Assembly: GCA_029338675.1 (NCBI GenBank) | Contig: JAQYAV010000137.1 | Coordinates: forward strand, 52,643-116,642 | Direction of reading: 5' to 3' | Length of the DNA stretch: 64,000 nucleotides | From: Lachnospiraceae bacterium | Lineage (GTDB): Bacteria > Bacillota > Clostridia > Lachnospirales > Lachnospiraceae | In this document: one piece after another, positions 1 to 8,009 of the stretch | Numbering within the stretch: position 1 is the stretch's first letter | Layout: every line of letters starts with the position of its first letter | Notes under the pieces: generated by a model | Seen by the model: only the letters and a program-made list of their open reading frames with translations | Told to the model about the DNA's origin: nothing | Database searches by the model: none | Position numbers and translations under genes: made by a program

Positions 1-1126
1 GATTGATGAAACACTATCATCTTGTGATTCGGTTAAAGGAGAAGAAATAACTGAGGAGATTGATGAAAAAATTAATACTGACGAAGTAGTTTTGTCAGAT
101 GAAATGTCTCTTGCCATGGTATTTCAAATGATAATACAAAACAAGTATGACCTAACTGATGATGAGCTTGCAGCAATACTTGAAAAAACAGGAATAAATC
201 TAGAAGAACTTGCTGATGAAAATGTTTTGAGAGATTTATTATGTGAAATTAATGATATCTCTAAGGTTGACTTACTTGTTGATCAGGATAAAGCTGATTT
301 TATTGATATGGCATTGGATGAAGTAATCACATTAGGGAAAGAAGCGGTTGTTGATTCTAAGGATAATGAAGCTTTGACACCAGATGTTGTTTTGGAATTT
401 AAAGAATATGTAAAGCTTGAAACCGAAAATAACAAAGAGTTAAAGAATGCATCATTGGAGGCTTTTGAATCTAAAAATAGTGAAATTGATCTAGAAAATA
501 CTACATTTACGGAAGAAAAGATTCCTGTTTTTGATTCGAATAATACTAACAATCATCAGTCAGGAAAAAAGAATAGCAGCGAAAATAATGAAAACAATAT
601 AGTTACCAATTTGCAAAATGCTGTTACAGATGCAATTAATACATCAAAGGCACAGGAAACAACCTTTGATACTAAAGTTGAAGGTGCAGATGTTGTTCGT
701 CAGATAGTAGAGGAAATAAAGTTGAATAACATAAAAGAAGTATCTTCTATGGAAATTAAACTTAACCCTGAAAACTTAGGCAAGGTTCATATTGCGGTAG
801 AAAGTAAGAATGGAGTAATGCAGGCAAAAATAATTGCAGAAACAGAAGCTGCACAAAAAGCAATTGTTGCTGGAATTGAAGTATTAAAAGAAAATTTCAA
901 TAATAATGAATTGAAGGTTGATAGTATTGAAGTATTAATTGCGCCACATTCATTTTTTGAGGATGGACAGGATAGTACATTTGAACAAAATGATAATAGA
1001 AATAGTAACTCGGCTGATAAAACTAGGTCATTAGGTGTAGATGGTATGTTAGAAGACGTTCCAGCTGATAGTGCAGAAGAAATGCTTAAGGAAACAATTA
1101 AGAATACAGTAAGTTATTCAATTTAG
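1..1126 (+). CDS. fliK: Flagellar hook-length control protein FliK, 5' truncated by window edge
   Basis: The reading frame is open from base 2 with no stop, so the gene enters the window from the left and its start is not visible. The first part is acidic, low-complexity sequence, as is usual for the variable ruler region of FliK. The last third (about bases 680-960) reads as the Flg_hook C-terminal domain, with MEIKLNPENLGKVHI followed by a helical segment rich in Ala and Glu; this domain contacts FlhB to switch export from hook to filament subunits. It lies 14 bases before flgD, which also fits. The N-terminal boundary and total length cannot be known here. The family call rests on the C-terminal domain and the neighbours. 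Confidence 0.86.
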   Translation, partial: IDETLSSCDSVKGEEITEEIDEKINTDEVVLSDEMSLAMVFQMIIQNKYDLTDDELAAILEKTGINLEELADENVLRDLLCEINDISKVDLLVDQDKADFIDMALDEVITLGKEAVVDSKDNEALTPDVVLEFKEYVKLETENNKELKNASLEAFESKNSEIDLENTTFTEEKIPVFDSNNTNNHQSGKKNSSENNENNIVTNLQNAVTDAINTSKAQETTFDTKVEGADVVRQIVEEIKLNNIKEVSSMEIKLNPENLGKVHIAVESKNGVMQAKIIAETEAAQKAIVAGIEVLKENFNNNELKVDSIEVLIAPHSFFEDGQDSTFEQNDNRNSNSADKTRSLGVDGMLEDVPADSAEEMLKETIKNTVSYSI

Positions 1127-1140
1127 AAAGGAGGAATTTT

Positions 1141-1683
1141 ATGCCAACATCAGAAGGAGTATCAGGTATTGATACATCAAAAGCACAAGCTTATACAGGT
1201 ACAAAAAAAGATACAAAAAAATCTGATTTAGATAAGGACGCTTTTTTACAACTTTTAGTTGCGCAGATGCAATATCAGGATCCACTTAATCCGGGAGATA
1301 GTACAGAATATATGTCTCAGCTTGCACAATATTCATCACTTGAAGCTACAATGAATATAAGTGATAATGTAAAGATGGGCAATTCTCTTAACTTGGTTGG
1401 TCAGTATGTTATTATGAATACAACTGATTCAGCGGGAAAAAGCCAGATGGTTAGTGGATTGGTTCAATACGCAACTGTAAAAAACGGAGAAGTATTATTG
1501 TCAATTGATGATAATTATTATCCAGCAGCCGATTTGGATTCAGTAGTTGATTATGATTATTATTTATATCTAAACAAAAAGGAAGAAAGTACCGATAATA
1601 AAAATGAGGGCACTAATACTGATAAAAATAATACAGGAAACACTTCAGTAAATGATGCCACAGATAATAACAAAAAGGCTTGA
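1141..1683 (+). CDS. flgD: Flagellar hook assembly scaffold FlgD
   Basis: FlgD caps the growing hook and is later discarded. The conserved N-terminal core is plain: DKDAFLQLLVAQMQYQDPL followed by the QLAQYSSLEA segment (about residues 31-72). The start has a strong Shine-Dalgarno (AAAGGAGGA, bases 1127-1135). At 180 residues it is short and seems to lack a full Tudor/FnIII pair after the core. It ends in a 35-residue tail of Asn, Asp, Thr and Lys that is probably disordered. It sits between fliK and the small TIGR02530-type gene, the usual order in clostridial flagellar operons. Confidence 0.95.
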   Translation: MPTSEGVSGIDTSKAQAYTGTKKDTKKSDLDKDAFLQLLVAQMQYQDPLNPGDSTEYMSQLAQYSSLEATMNISDNVKMGNSLNLVGQYVIMNTTDSAGKSQMVSGLVQYATVKNGEVLLSIDDNYYPAADLDSVVDYDYYLYLNKKEESTDNKNEGTNTDKNNTGNTSVNDATDNNKKA

Positions 1684-1704
1684 TTTTATCTTGGAGGTGA
1701 TATT

Positions 1705-2097
1705 TTGAAGGGTATAGAAAATAGCTATATTTCGATTGAACAAGCGGCTGGACTATATCTTCACAATACTAATAATAAGATAAATTATGAAACAAACAAA
1801 AGCGTTAGTTTTGAGGATATATTAAGAAATGCTGCTTTTTCTCAAGAGAAAATTAAGTTTTCAAAACATGCTAATGAAAGGCTGCAAAGTAGAAATATTA
1901 GTTTGGATGATTCACAAATGAATAGGCTTACACAAGGCGTCGATCAAGCAAGAGAAAAGAATATTAAGGAATCACTTGTTATGATGGATGATTTAGCATT
2001 TATTGTGAATATAAAAAATAACACAGTAGTTACGGCTCTTTTAAAAAATCAAGAGGGTAATGTGTTTACTAATATTGATGGTGCAGTAATTGTTTAA
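1705..2097 (+). CDS. Flagellar operon protein of the TIGR02530 family
   Basis: This 130-residue protein matches the small family found between flgD and flgE in Firmicutes. The conserved C-terminal half starts at KFSKHANERLQSRNI and runs through a helix and a beta-rich end containing VVTALLKNQEG. The exact role is not established; position suggests a part in hook assembly. Start is TTG at 1705, chosen because GGAGGTGA (1693-1700) sits just upstream and no other start fits. It has no signal peptide or membrane segment. The family assignment is confident; the function is inference from position only. Confidence 0.85.
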   Translation: MKGIENSYISIEQAAGLYLHNTNNKINYETNKSVSFEDILRNAAFSQEKIKFSKHANERLQSRNISLDDSQMNRLTQGVDQAREKNIKESLVMMDDLAFIVNIKNNTVVTALLKNQEGNVFTNIDGAVIV

Positions 2098-2174
2098 CAG
2101 CTGGACCTATTTAGGAAGCTGTAATCCCGGAATGCCAGAAGGGATTGATTATATGAAAGCGGAGGTCGAAAATT
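2098..2174 (+). other. Structured spacer before flgE
   Basis: The 77 bases between the TIGR02530-type gene and flgE can fold. CAGCT (2098-2102) can pair with AGCTG (2117-2121), and AATCCC (2123-2128) can pair with GGGATT (2141-2146). There is no T-tract, so it is not an intrinsic terminator. The flgE Shine-Dalgarno GGAGGT follows at 2161. A processing or stability role ahead of the highly expressed hook gene is possible but unproven. Confidence 0.35.
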
Positions 2175-3578
2175 ATGATGAGATCACTTTATTCTGGAGT
2201 GGCTGGTCTTAAGACACACCAGACAAAAATGGACGTAATAGGTAACAATATTGCAAATGTTAACACAATAGGCTTTAAGTCTTCATCGGTTTTATTTAGA
2301 GATGTTTTATATCAAACAACTTCTAATGCAACAGGTGCGACAACAAATACAGGTGGTACAAATGCAACTCAGATTGGTTTAGGTACAAAGTTATCTTCTA
2401 TATCTTCATCTATAACAGATACAGGTGCTTCACAAAGTACAAATAATCCATATGACTTAATGCTTAATGGTTCAAGCTTCTTTATTGTTAATAGAGGTGG
2501 AACAAATTATTTTACAAAAGTAGGTTCTTTCCAGGTTGATGGTTCTGGTTGCCTTGTTACAAGTAATGGATATCAGGTTATGGGTTGGCAAGTTGATCCA
2601 GAAAATCCTTCACAGATTAAAAAGGATATTGTATCAGCAATATATCCTGAATCAGTTGATAAGAAGGTTTCTAACCCAGAGCAGACAACAAAAGCATATA
2701 TGACAGGTAATGTAGATTTAACTGATAAGGATTTATCATCAGCAGATGGTAAAAGTATTTCAGTTTCAATATACGATTCTTTAGGTTATACATATACTGT
2801 AAAATTCAAAATGACTCAAAACACTAATCAGGCTGATAAGTCCTTGTATAATCTTGAAATCACATCTCTAAAAGATGCAAATAATATTGAGTTACTTGGT
2901 GCTGATGACCCAACAACTGCTGCAAAAGAGGGCGGTTATAGAGCATCGTTAGGTGGTAAAAATTCTATTGCAATAAAATTTGACCCAGATTCAGGTGCTT
3001 TTGTATATGCAGGGGCACAAAACCAAAAAGATGCTTTGCTTGAAATTACACCAGTTGATGCTTCAAAGGGTGATGTTTTTAATTCAGTAGTTAATGGTGA
3101 ACAGGTTAATGGAATTACAATAGATTTTTCTAACCTTACAATGTTTGAATCAGATGGAAATTCAACAGCTAAAATGGTAAGAGGTGCAACGGATTCAACA
3201 GGCGGCGGACGTGCAATGGGTAAACTTAAGGATGTAAGTGTTGATAATTCAGGTTTATTGTATGGAATATACAGTAATGGTGAGACAAAATTGCTTGGCC
3301 AAATTGCTGTGGCAAACTTTAGTAATCCAATGGCACTTGAAGCAGTTGGAGATAGCTTGTATATCACAACACAGAACTCAGGTGATTTTGATGGAGTTGG
3401 TTCTGCAGTAAACGAAGATGGCGGAAAAATGTCACAGGGTGTACTTGAAATGTCTAATGTTGACTTATCTGCTGAATTTACAGAGATGATTACAACTCAA
3501 AGAGGTTTCCAGGCAAATTCAAGAATAATCACTACTTCAGATTCGTTATTAGAAGAATTAGTAAATCTTAAGAGATAA
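2175..3578 (+). CDS. flgE: Flagellar hook protein FlgE
   Basis: FlgE polymerises into the flagellar hook. The 467-residue protein opens with MMRSLYSGVAGLKTHQTKMD and GNNIANVNTIGFKSS, the D0/rod motif shared by axial proteins. It closes with the matching C-terminal helix (SNVDLSAEFTEMITTQRGFQ then TSDSLLEELVNLKR). The middle carries the beta-rich D1 and D2 domains. The length is that of a standard FlgE, not a rod protein. Two ATG codons stand side by side (2175 and 2178) after GGAGGT; either could be used. It is the last flagellar gene before the cargo insertion, so the operon order to flbD is broken here. Confidence 0.95.
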   Translation: MMRSLYSGVAGLKTHQTKMDVIGNNIANVNTIGFKSSSVLFRDVLYQTTSNATGATTNTGGTNATQIGLGTKLSSISSSITDTGASQSTNNPYDLMLNGSSFFIVNRGGTNYFTKVGSFQVDGSGCLVTSNGYQVMGWQVDPENPSQIKKDIVSAIYPESVDKKVSNPEQTTKAYMTGNVDLTDKDLSSADGKSISVSIYDSLGYTYTVKFKMTQNTNQADKSLYNLEITSLKDANNIELLGADDPTTAAKEGGYRASLGGKNSIAIKFDPDSGAFVYAGAQNQKDALLEITPVDASKGDVFNSVVNGEQVNGITIDFSNLTMFESDGNSTAKMVRGATDSTGGGRAMGKLKDVSVDNSGLLYGIYSNGETKLLGQIAVANFSNPMALEAVGDSLYITTQNSGDFDGVGSAVNEDGGKMSQGVLEMSNVDLSAEFTEMITTQRGFQANSRIITTSDSLLEELVNLKR

Positions 3579-3704
3579 AAGAGGAAATAAAGCGTCTTTG
3601 ATTGGATAAAAAAGGAAACATAATATTTTTATATTTGATGTAAAAAATGCAAAATAACAATACAATAAGTGTAATATGTCTTAGTTAAAAATGAGGTGTT
3701 AATT

Positions 3705-3990
3705 TTGCGAAAAACAAAGATTATTTGTACTTTAGGGTCAGCTGTTGATACTGATTGTATGGTAAGAGAACTTATAGCCTATTCTTTTGGATACCAAGGG
3801 GCCGGAGATAAGATTAAAAGATTTTAAAGATGGCTCAGTAATGGTAGAAAAGGGAAATCCGATATACTGTTTGGAATAGAACAGGATGTAATAGTAATAA
3901 CAGGAAGTGCAGATGTAGGTGATCCCGGAACTGATGTGATGAAACTTCATCGTATGGAGTATTTGATGTATTTCACGAATGGAGGGGTAA
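3705..3990 (+). pseudogene. Remnant of pyruvate kinase (internally deleted, frameshifted)
   Basis: Three pieces of a pyruvate kinase can be read in different frames. From TTG 3705 the peptide starts LRKTKIICTLGSAVDTDCMV, the pyruvate kinase N-terminus with its KIICTLGP-type motif. It runs into an unrelated frame and stops near 3828. A second frame from about 3778 reads ILLDTKGPEIRLKDFKDG, the highly conserved strand after the first domain, and stops at an in-frame TAG. A third stretch (about 3880-3990) reads QDVIVITGSADVGDPGTDVM and KLHRM, resembling the extreme C-terminal end. So the first 24 residues, one short conserved block and perhaps the last 40 residues survive. The first two matches are strong; the third is weaker. 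Confidence 0.75.
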
Positions 3991-3993
3991 AAC

Positions 3994-5931
3994 ATGGAGA
4001 GAAGAATAGCGGTATTTGCAAATGCATGGGGTGAAAAAAGAATAAGTGACTCATTAGAGAGTATAAAAAAATGTGCAATTGAGTTTGATTATGATGTATT
4101 TGTTTTTATTAGCCATGCGGCACCCGGAATGAGCAAAAATGAACAAATAGAAGAGAAACGAATTTACAATCTGCCGGAACTGGAAGATTTTGATGGGGCA
4201 ATTATTTTCTCGGATAGTATGAATTTTATTGAGCTGGTATGTGATATACGTGATCGTGCAAATAAGGCAGGCATTCCGATAGTTAATATTGGAAGTCAGG
4301 TAGATGGAATGCCATATGTAGGCACTAGTGATTTGGAGAGTATGACGGATCTTGCAGAGCATTTGGTTGGTGAACATCAGGTGAAGGATATTGAGTTTAT
4401 CGCGGCGCCCAAAGATGCAGAATGTTCGAATTTAAGAATAGAAGCTGTTAGAAGCGTATTTGCCAGGTACTCGATTCCTTTTGATGAAAAATGCATTCAT
4501 TATGGTGATTGGAGCGTTAGAGATGCTATGGAAATCACCAAAAGGATTATAAGAGACAGAAGAGATAATTTACCGGATGCGATAGTGTGTGCCAATGATC
4601 TGCTTGCCATGTCTGCTTGTGTTGAATTACAAAAAGCGGGTATAAAAGTTCCTGAGGAAATAATTGTCACCGGATATGACAACCTTGAGGATGGTCAGGT
4701 TTTTATTCCTTCATTATGTACAGTTGGTCAGGATTATCCATTGTTAGGTGAGATTGCATTTGAGAAGTTAATGAAACTTATAAATGGAGAAAAAGTCAGT
4801 GATACAGTACTAAATGGGGAGTTGATTAAAAATGGCAGTTGTGGATGCTTCAATAGTAACGCTGCCTTGCTTAGAGAAAGAGTCTGCAAGAGTGCGTTTT
4901 ATGATAAAGTAATTAGCCGTGAGTTTTCATGGAGCAATAACTGGTTTTCAAATGCTATATTGGATGGTGAATCAAATGGTAAACTAAAAGAAAATACCAC
5001 AGCATATTTAAAAAGAACTACAATGTTCGAAAATGGCACTACATATATTTTGTTAGATCAAAATGCAAAGTTATATTTTGCAGGTGAGGAATATACAACT
5101 TGTACAGAAGGATATTCAGATACGTTAGATGTTTTTGCGGCAGTAGAACAACGGCAAATAATTAATTGTGATACAATTAATCGACGAGAATATATTCCCG
5201 GATATAAAAAACAAGATGGCGTTACTAAAATGTATATATTTTTCCCTGCTCATTTTGTTGATTGGGTATTTGGATATATAGTTGTAGAGGACTGGTTAGT
5301 TGGAATAGAAACAGGTAAGCTTAATATATTTGTAAATAATTTTAATCAAACGGTTGAAAAGCTTAAGCAGAATATTTCACTTGAACATTTAAATGAAAAA
5401 TTGACAGATCTTTACACAAAGGATTCCTTAACCGGAATATATAATCGCTTTGGATTTAATAATGAAGGAAAGAGAATATTTGATGAAAGTAAGCATAAAA
5501 AGAAACATATGGTGCTAATGTTCATTGATGTTAACCGAATGAAATTAATAAACGACTATTATGGACATCTGCAAGGGGATATTGCCATAAAAGTGGTAGC
5601 CGAAGTAATTAAAAAATGCATCAGTGAAAACTGGCTTCCTATCCGATTTGGTGGAGATGAATTCCTTGTTGTAGGACAATGCGATAAAGAAGAGGATATT
5701 ATTGAATCAAAGGAAAGGATAGTATCAGGTGTTAAGATAGCAGGTAAAAAAATGAATTTGCCATTTTATTTAAGTATAAGCTGCGGATATTTGTATTTTT
5801 GCCCGGAAGACGAAGGAACTTTGGATAGCTATATAAAGCAGGTAGATGAGTCGATGTATGAAATTAAAGCATATATGCATGCCTCGGATACAGAGTTAAG
5901 AGAATTCGAGGAAAGATGTAAGAAGCTTTAA
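3994..5931 (+). CDS. Cytosolic diguanylate cyclase with a LacI-type periplasmic-binding-like sensor domain
   Basis: The 645-residue protein starts after GGAGGGG (3981-3987). Residues 1 to about 285 resemble the ligand-binding half of LacI/GalR regulators (AIVCANDLLAMSACVELQKAG; IIVTGYDNLEDG), but the DNA-binding helix-turn-helix is absent. An unassigned middle domain (about 290-450) follows, then a helical linker and a GGDEF domain with FIDVNRMKLINDYYGH and RFGGDEF (G553-F557). The catalytic motif is intact, so it can be expected to make c-di-GMP from GTP. The RxxD inhibitory site normally five residues before GGDEF is not present. There is no signal peptide or membrane helix, so sensing is probably of a cytoplasmic sugar-like ligand. 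It lies inside the cargo island. Confidence 0.85.
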   Translation: MERRIAVFANAWGEKRISDSLESIKKCAIEFDYDVFVFISHAAPGMSKNEQIEEKRIYNLPELEDFDGAIIFSDSMNFIELVCDIRDRANKAGIPIVNIGSQVDGMPYVGTSDLESMTDLAEHLVGEHQVKDIEFIAAPKDAECSNLRIEAVRSVFARYSIPFDEKCIHYGDWSVRDAMEITKRIIRDRRDNLPDAIVCANDLLAMSACVELQKAGIKVPEEIIVTGYDNLEDGQVFIPSLCTVGQDYPLLGEIAFEKLMKLINGEKVSDTVLNGELIKNGSCGCFNSNAALLRERVCKSAFYDKVISREFSWSNNWFSNAILDGESNGKLKENTTAYLKRTTMFENGTTYILLDQNAKLYFAGEEYTTCTEGYSDTLDVFAAVEQRQIINCDTINRREYIPGYKKQDGVTKMYIFFPAHFVDWVFGYIVVEDWLVGIETGKLNIFVNNFNQTVEKLKQNISLEHLNEKLTDLYTKDSLTGIYNRFGFNNEGKRIFDESKHKKKHMVLMFIDVNRMKLINDYYGHLQGDIAIKVVAEVIKKCISENWLPIRFGGDEFLVVGQCDKEEDIIESKERIVSGVKIAGKKMNLPFYLSISCGYLYFCPEDEGTLDSYIKQVDESMYEIKAYMHASDTELREFEERCKKL

Positions 5932-6032
5932 TGTTATTTATATTTGCAAGGGTAAACTATATATATTTGTAGTATCAATTAACGAGTTTCGTAAAAACAT
6001 ATTTGAATTGTATGTGAGGCGGGGGAAGTTTA

Positions 6033-6495
6033 ATTAATAACAAGATTATAATACGTCCGGAAGAACATAGAGATTATCATAGTATAATAGCTCTTATTTT
6101 ACGTTCGTTTCAAGAAGGAACGGATTATTCTGATGGTACGGATATTATTGCGTTGGTAGAAGAAATCAGAGATTCAAAATATTATATCCCTGAATTATCA
6201 TTTGTTGCCACCGGTATCTGTTCATGCTGATTATTTTCACCAGGGAGTTGGCTCTGCCATGTTGAAACTGGGAATAGAAAAGGTTAAAGAATTGGGTTAT
6301 AAAGGAATAACCGTTGAAGGAAATTATAAATTTTATAATAAAGTAGGTTTTCAAACATCATCAGAATATAACATTTTCCCAACAAGTGGAATTCCAATGA
6401 AAGAACCTAGGTGTATGATGTGCCAGGAAACCTATAAAGGTTCCCTGGATGGCATACATGGTTATATCGTTTATGATATGTATTATAATGCGTAG
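6033..6495 (+). pseudogene. GNAT-family N-acetyltransferase, decayed (deletion and frameshift)
   Basis: The first piece reads IIIRPEEHRDYHSIIALI and SKYYIPELSFVA, the N-terminus of YhbS-like GNAT enzymes, and ends at a TGA at 6228-6230. The second piece, in another frame from about 6202, reads PPVSVHADYFHQGVGSAMLK, the acetyl-CoA binding motif A (Q-G-V-G-S-A), then IEKVKELGYKGITVEGN and a terminal FYNKVGFQTSSEYNI. The normal strand between SFVA and the PVSVH segment (about 35-40 residues) is missing. A ribosome site is still visible (GGCGGGGG near 6018-6025) but no ATG, GTG or TTG start follows in frame. It is therefore read as a pseudogene. Confidence 0.8.
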
Positions 6496-6728
6496 CAAAA
6501 CAGACATGTTTGCAAAATTATTGAGCTATTATAATGAAAGTAGAGCTTTATTCTTTCGTAATAGAATAAAGCTGTCAAGAAGTTCGGTGTAATTTATAAT
6601 AGGGTTACATTTGTCTCGTGTAAGAAATCATCTGCACAAATAATTAGGATTTTCATGGATATAGTCTGGAATTTATTCATGAAATTAAATGTATCCACAG
6701 AAGAAGAAATAAAGAGATTAAAAAAGTA
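6496..6728. other. Gene-free stretch with a perfect 11-bp hairpin
   Basis: No convincing gene is seen. The inverted repeat AGCTTTATTCT (6544-6554) and AGAATAAAGCT (6563-6573) can form an 11-bp stem, but no T-tract follows on either side. A 33-codon open frame from an ATG near 6656 has no ribosome site and no recognisable similarity. The stretch ends at the promoter of the riboswitch transcript. Confidence 0.4.
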
Positions 6729-6757
6729 TTTACATATAGTGATAATTAGCCTATAAT
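6729..6757 (+). promoter_or_regulatory. Sigma-A promoter for the Mn2+ riboswitch transcript
   Basis: TTTACA (6729-6734) and TATAAT (6752-6757) are separated by exactly 17 bases. The predicted start of transcription lies about 28 bases before the riboswitch aptamer, so the aptamer is near the 5' end of the message, as expected. Confidence 0.75.
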
Positions 6758-6792
6758 CTGAATAAAATATTAAGAGGATATATTAATAGCCC

Positions 6793-6908
6793 CAATATTA
6801 GGGAGTAGTTGGCACCTGATTAAAAGGTGCGATATTGTTCGTCATCACGTCAGAATAATCTGACCGGGCAGTATCCATACATAAAAGTATGTAACGAGAC
6901 TTTTATTG
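6793..6908 (+). promoter_or_regulatory. yybP-ykoY (manganese) riboswitch aptamer
   Basis: The region carries the conserved blocks of the yybP-ykoY class in order: GGGAGTAG (6801-6808), a short hairpin arm, TCGTCATCACG (6839-6849), ACCGGGC (6863-6869), the CATAC/GTATG hairpin (6876-6891) and AACGAGAC (6893-6900). The outer helix P1 is CAATATTAG against CTTTTATTG with two internal mismatches. In the described class, Mn2+ bridges the two loops and turns the downstream gene on. The downstream gene is a cation exchanger, which fits. Recognition is from conserved sequence by eye; a covariance-model search would settle it. Confidence 0.86.
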
Positions 6909-6947
6909 CACTTATTTTTGTGCAGTAAGAGTCTCGTTTTCTCTTTC
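6893..6947 (+). terminator. Riboswitch expression-platform terminator
   Basis: AACGAGACT(T)TTATTGCAC (from 6893) pairs with GTGCAGTAAGAGTCTCGTT (ending 6938) and is followed by TTTTCTCTTTCT. The 5' arm of this terminator is the 3' strand of the aptamer (AACGAGAC and half of P1), so aptamer folding and terminator folding exclude each other. This predicts transcriptional activation when Mn2+ is bound. Confidence 0.85.
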
Positions 6948-6983
6948 TGCACAGAAAAAATTTTTTATGAGGAGGAGTTTATT

Positions 6984-7901
6984 ATGATGTATGTGTTACT
7001 TGTTGTTGGGTTTGTTTTGTTGATTAAGGGGGCAGATTATTTTGTAGATGGCTCGTCGTCAATAGCCCGTATTCTTAAGGTGCCATCTGTTGTAATCGGA
7101 CTTACCATCGTTGCTGCGGGAACCAGTGCTCCTGAGGCGGCAGTTAGTATTACTGCAGGACTAGCCGGAAATAGTGATATTTCCTTGGGTAATATTGTTG
7201 GTTCGAATTTGTTTAACCTTTTGATGGTAATAGGTATAAGTGCTATCACATGTCCGGTTGTGTCACAAAAGGAGATATTAAAACGTGATATGTGGTGGAA
7301 TATTGGCGTTTCGGCGGCACTGCTTATGCTAATCTGGGACCATAAAATCAGCAGGATAGAAGGGGTTATCCTGTTAGCCTTGATGGCTGTATATTTGTTT
7401 GTTGTAATACGTAGTGCCATGAAAAATCGTGTTCAGGATGATTCATTAAAATGTATGTCCGTTCCGAAGAGTATACTTGCGATTGCGCTTGGACTGGGAG
7501 CTATTATATTTGGCGGAAATCTTGTTGTAGACAATGCCAGCCTGATTGCAAAGGCGTGGGGCATGAGTGATACATTGGTTGGACTGACAATTGTAGCTGT
7601 TGGAACTTCACTTCCGGAGCTGGTAACTTCAATTGTAGCAGCTAAAAAAGGGGATTCCGGTATTGCACTGGGAAATGCTGTCGGGTCATGTATATTTAAT
7701 ATTTTATTTATTCTTGGTATGTCTTCTGTTCTTTCTCCTATACATGCTGTGACTGAGCTGGTTATTGATACAGGAATTCTAATAGCTGTAAATGCTTTGA
7801 TGTTTATTTTTGCACAGACAAAGAAGGAAACCAGTAGGTTGGAAGGTATTTTTTGTATAGCCTGTTATCTGGCGTACAGTATGTATATAATAATGCGGTA
7901 A
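6984..7901 (+). CDS. CaxA/YrbG-type cation antiporter (NCX family)
   Basis: The 305-residue membrane protein has about ten transmembrane segments and two inverted alpha-repeats: GLTIVAAGTSAPEAAVS with GNIVGSNLFNLLMVIG, and GLTIVAVGTSLPELVTS with GNAVGSCIFNILFILG. The acidic Glu in each GTS-x-PE motif is the ion ligand of the Na+/Ca2+ exchanger superfamily. The start is ATG 6984 (or 6987) after GAGGAGGAG; an upstream in-frame start near 6906 lies inside the terminator and is rejected. The Mn2+ riboswitch in the leader suggests the true job is Mn2+ (or Mn2+/Ca2+) export. That substrate assignment is inference from the switch, not from the protein itself. Confidence 0.9.
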   Translation: MMYVLLVVGFVLLIKGADYFVDGSSSIARILKVPSVVIGLTIVAAGTSAPEAAVSITAGLAGNSDISLGNIVGSNLFNLLMVIGISAITCPVVSQKEILKRDMWWNIGVSAALLMLIWDHKISRIEGVILLALMAVYLFVVIRSAMKNRVQDDSLKCMSVPKSILAIALGLGAIIFGGNLVVDNASLIAKAWGMSDTLVGLTIVAVGTSLPELVTSIVAAKKGDSGIALGNAVGSCIFNILFILGMSSVLSPIHAVTELVIDTGILIAVNALMFIFAQTKKETSRLEGIFCIACYLAYSMYIIMR

Positions 7902-7945
7902 TATCTCACAAAACAAAATAAACAGGGTGTGTTTTCAAGGAAAAT

Positions 7946-7992
7946 ATGATAGAATATTAACCAAATAATTGGTAATATTCTATCATTTTTTT
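7946..7992 (+). terminator. Intrinsic terminator or attenuator immediately before the flavodiiron gene
   Basis: ATGATAGAATATTAACC pairs with GGTAATATTCTATCAT and is followed by seven T. The T-tract touches the next gene's ribosome site (AGGAGG from 7993), so transcripts that end here stop just short of it. It may simply end the exchanger message or may attenuate the following gene. Confidence 0.8.
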
Positions 7993-8009
7993 AGGAGGTT
8001 ATACAGCAG

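Noticed and set aside
6656..6757. 33-codon open frame upstream of the riboswitch
   Set aside because: No ribosome site, no similarity seen, and it ends inside the promoter.
6906..6983. Upstream in-frame start for the exchanger gene
   Set aside because: It lies within the riboswitch terminator, lacks a ribosome site and adds a non-conserved N-terminus.
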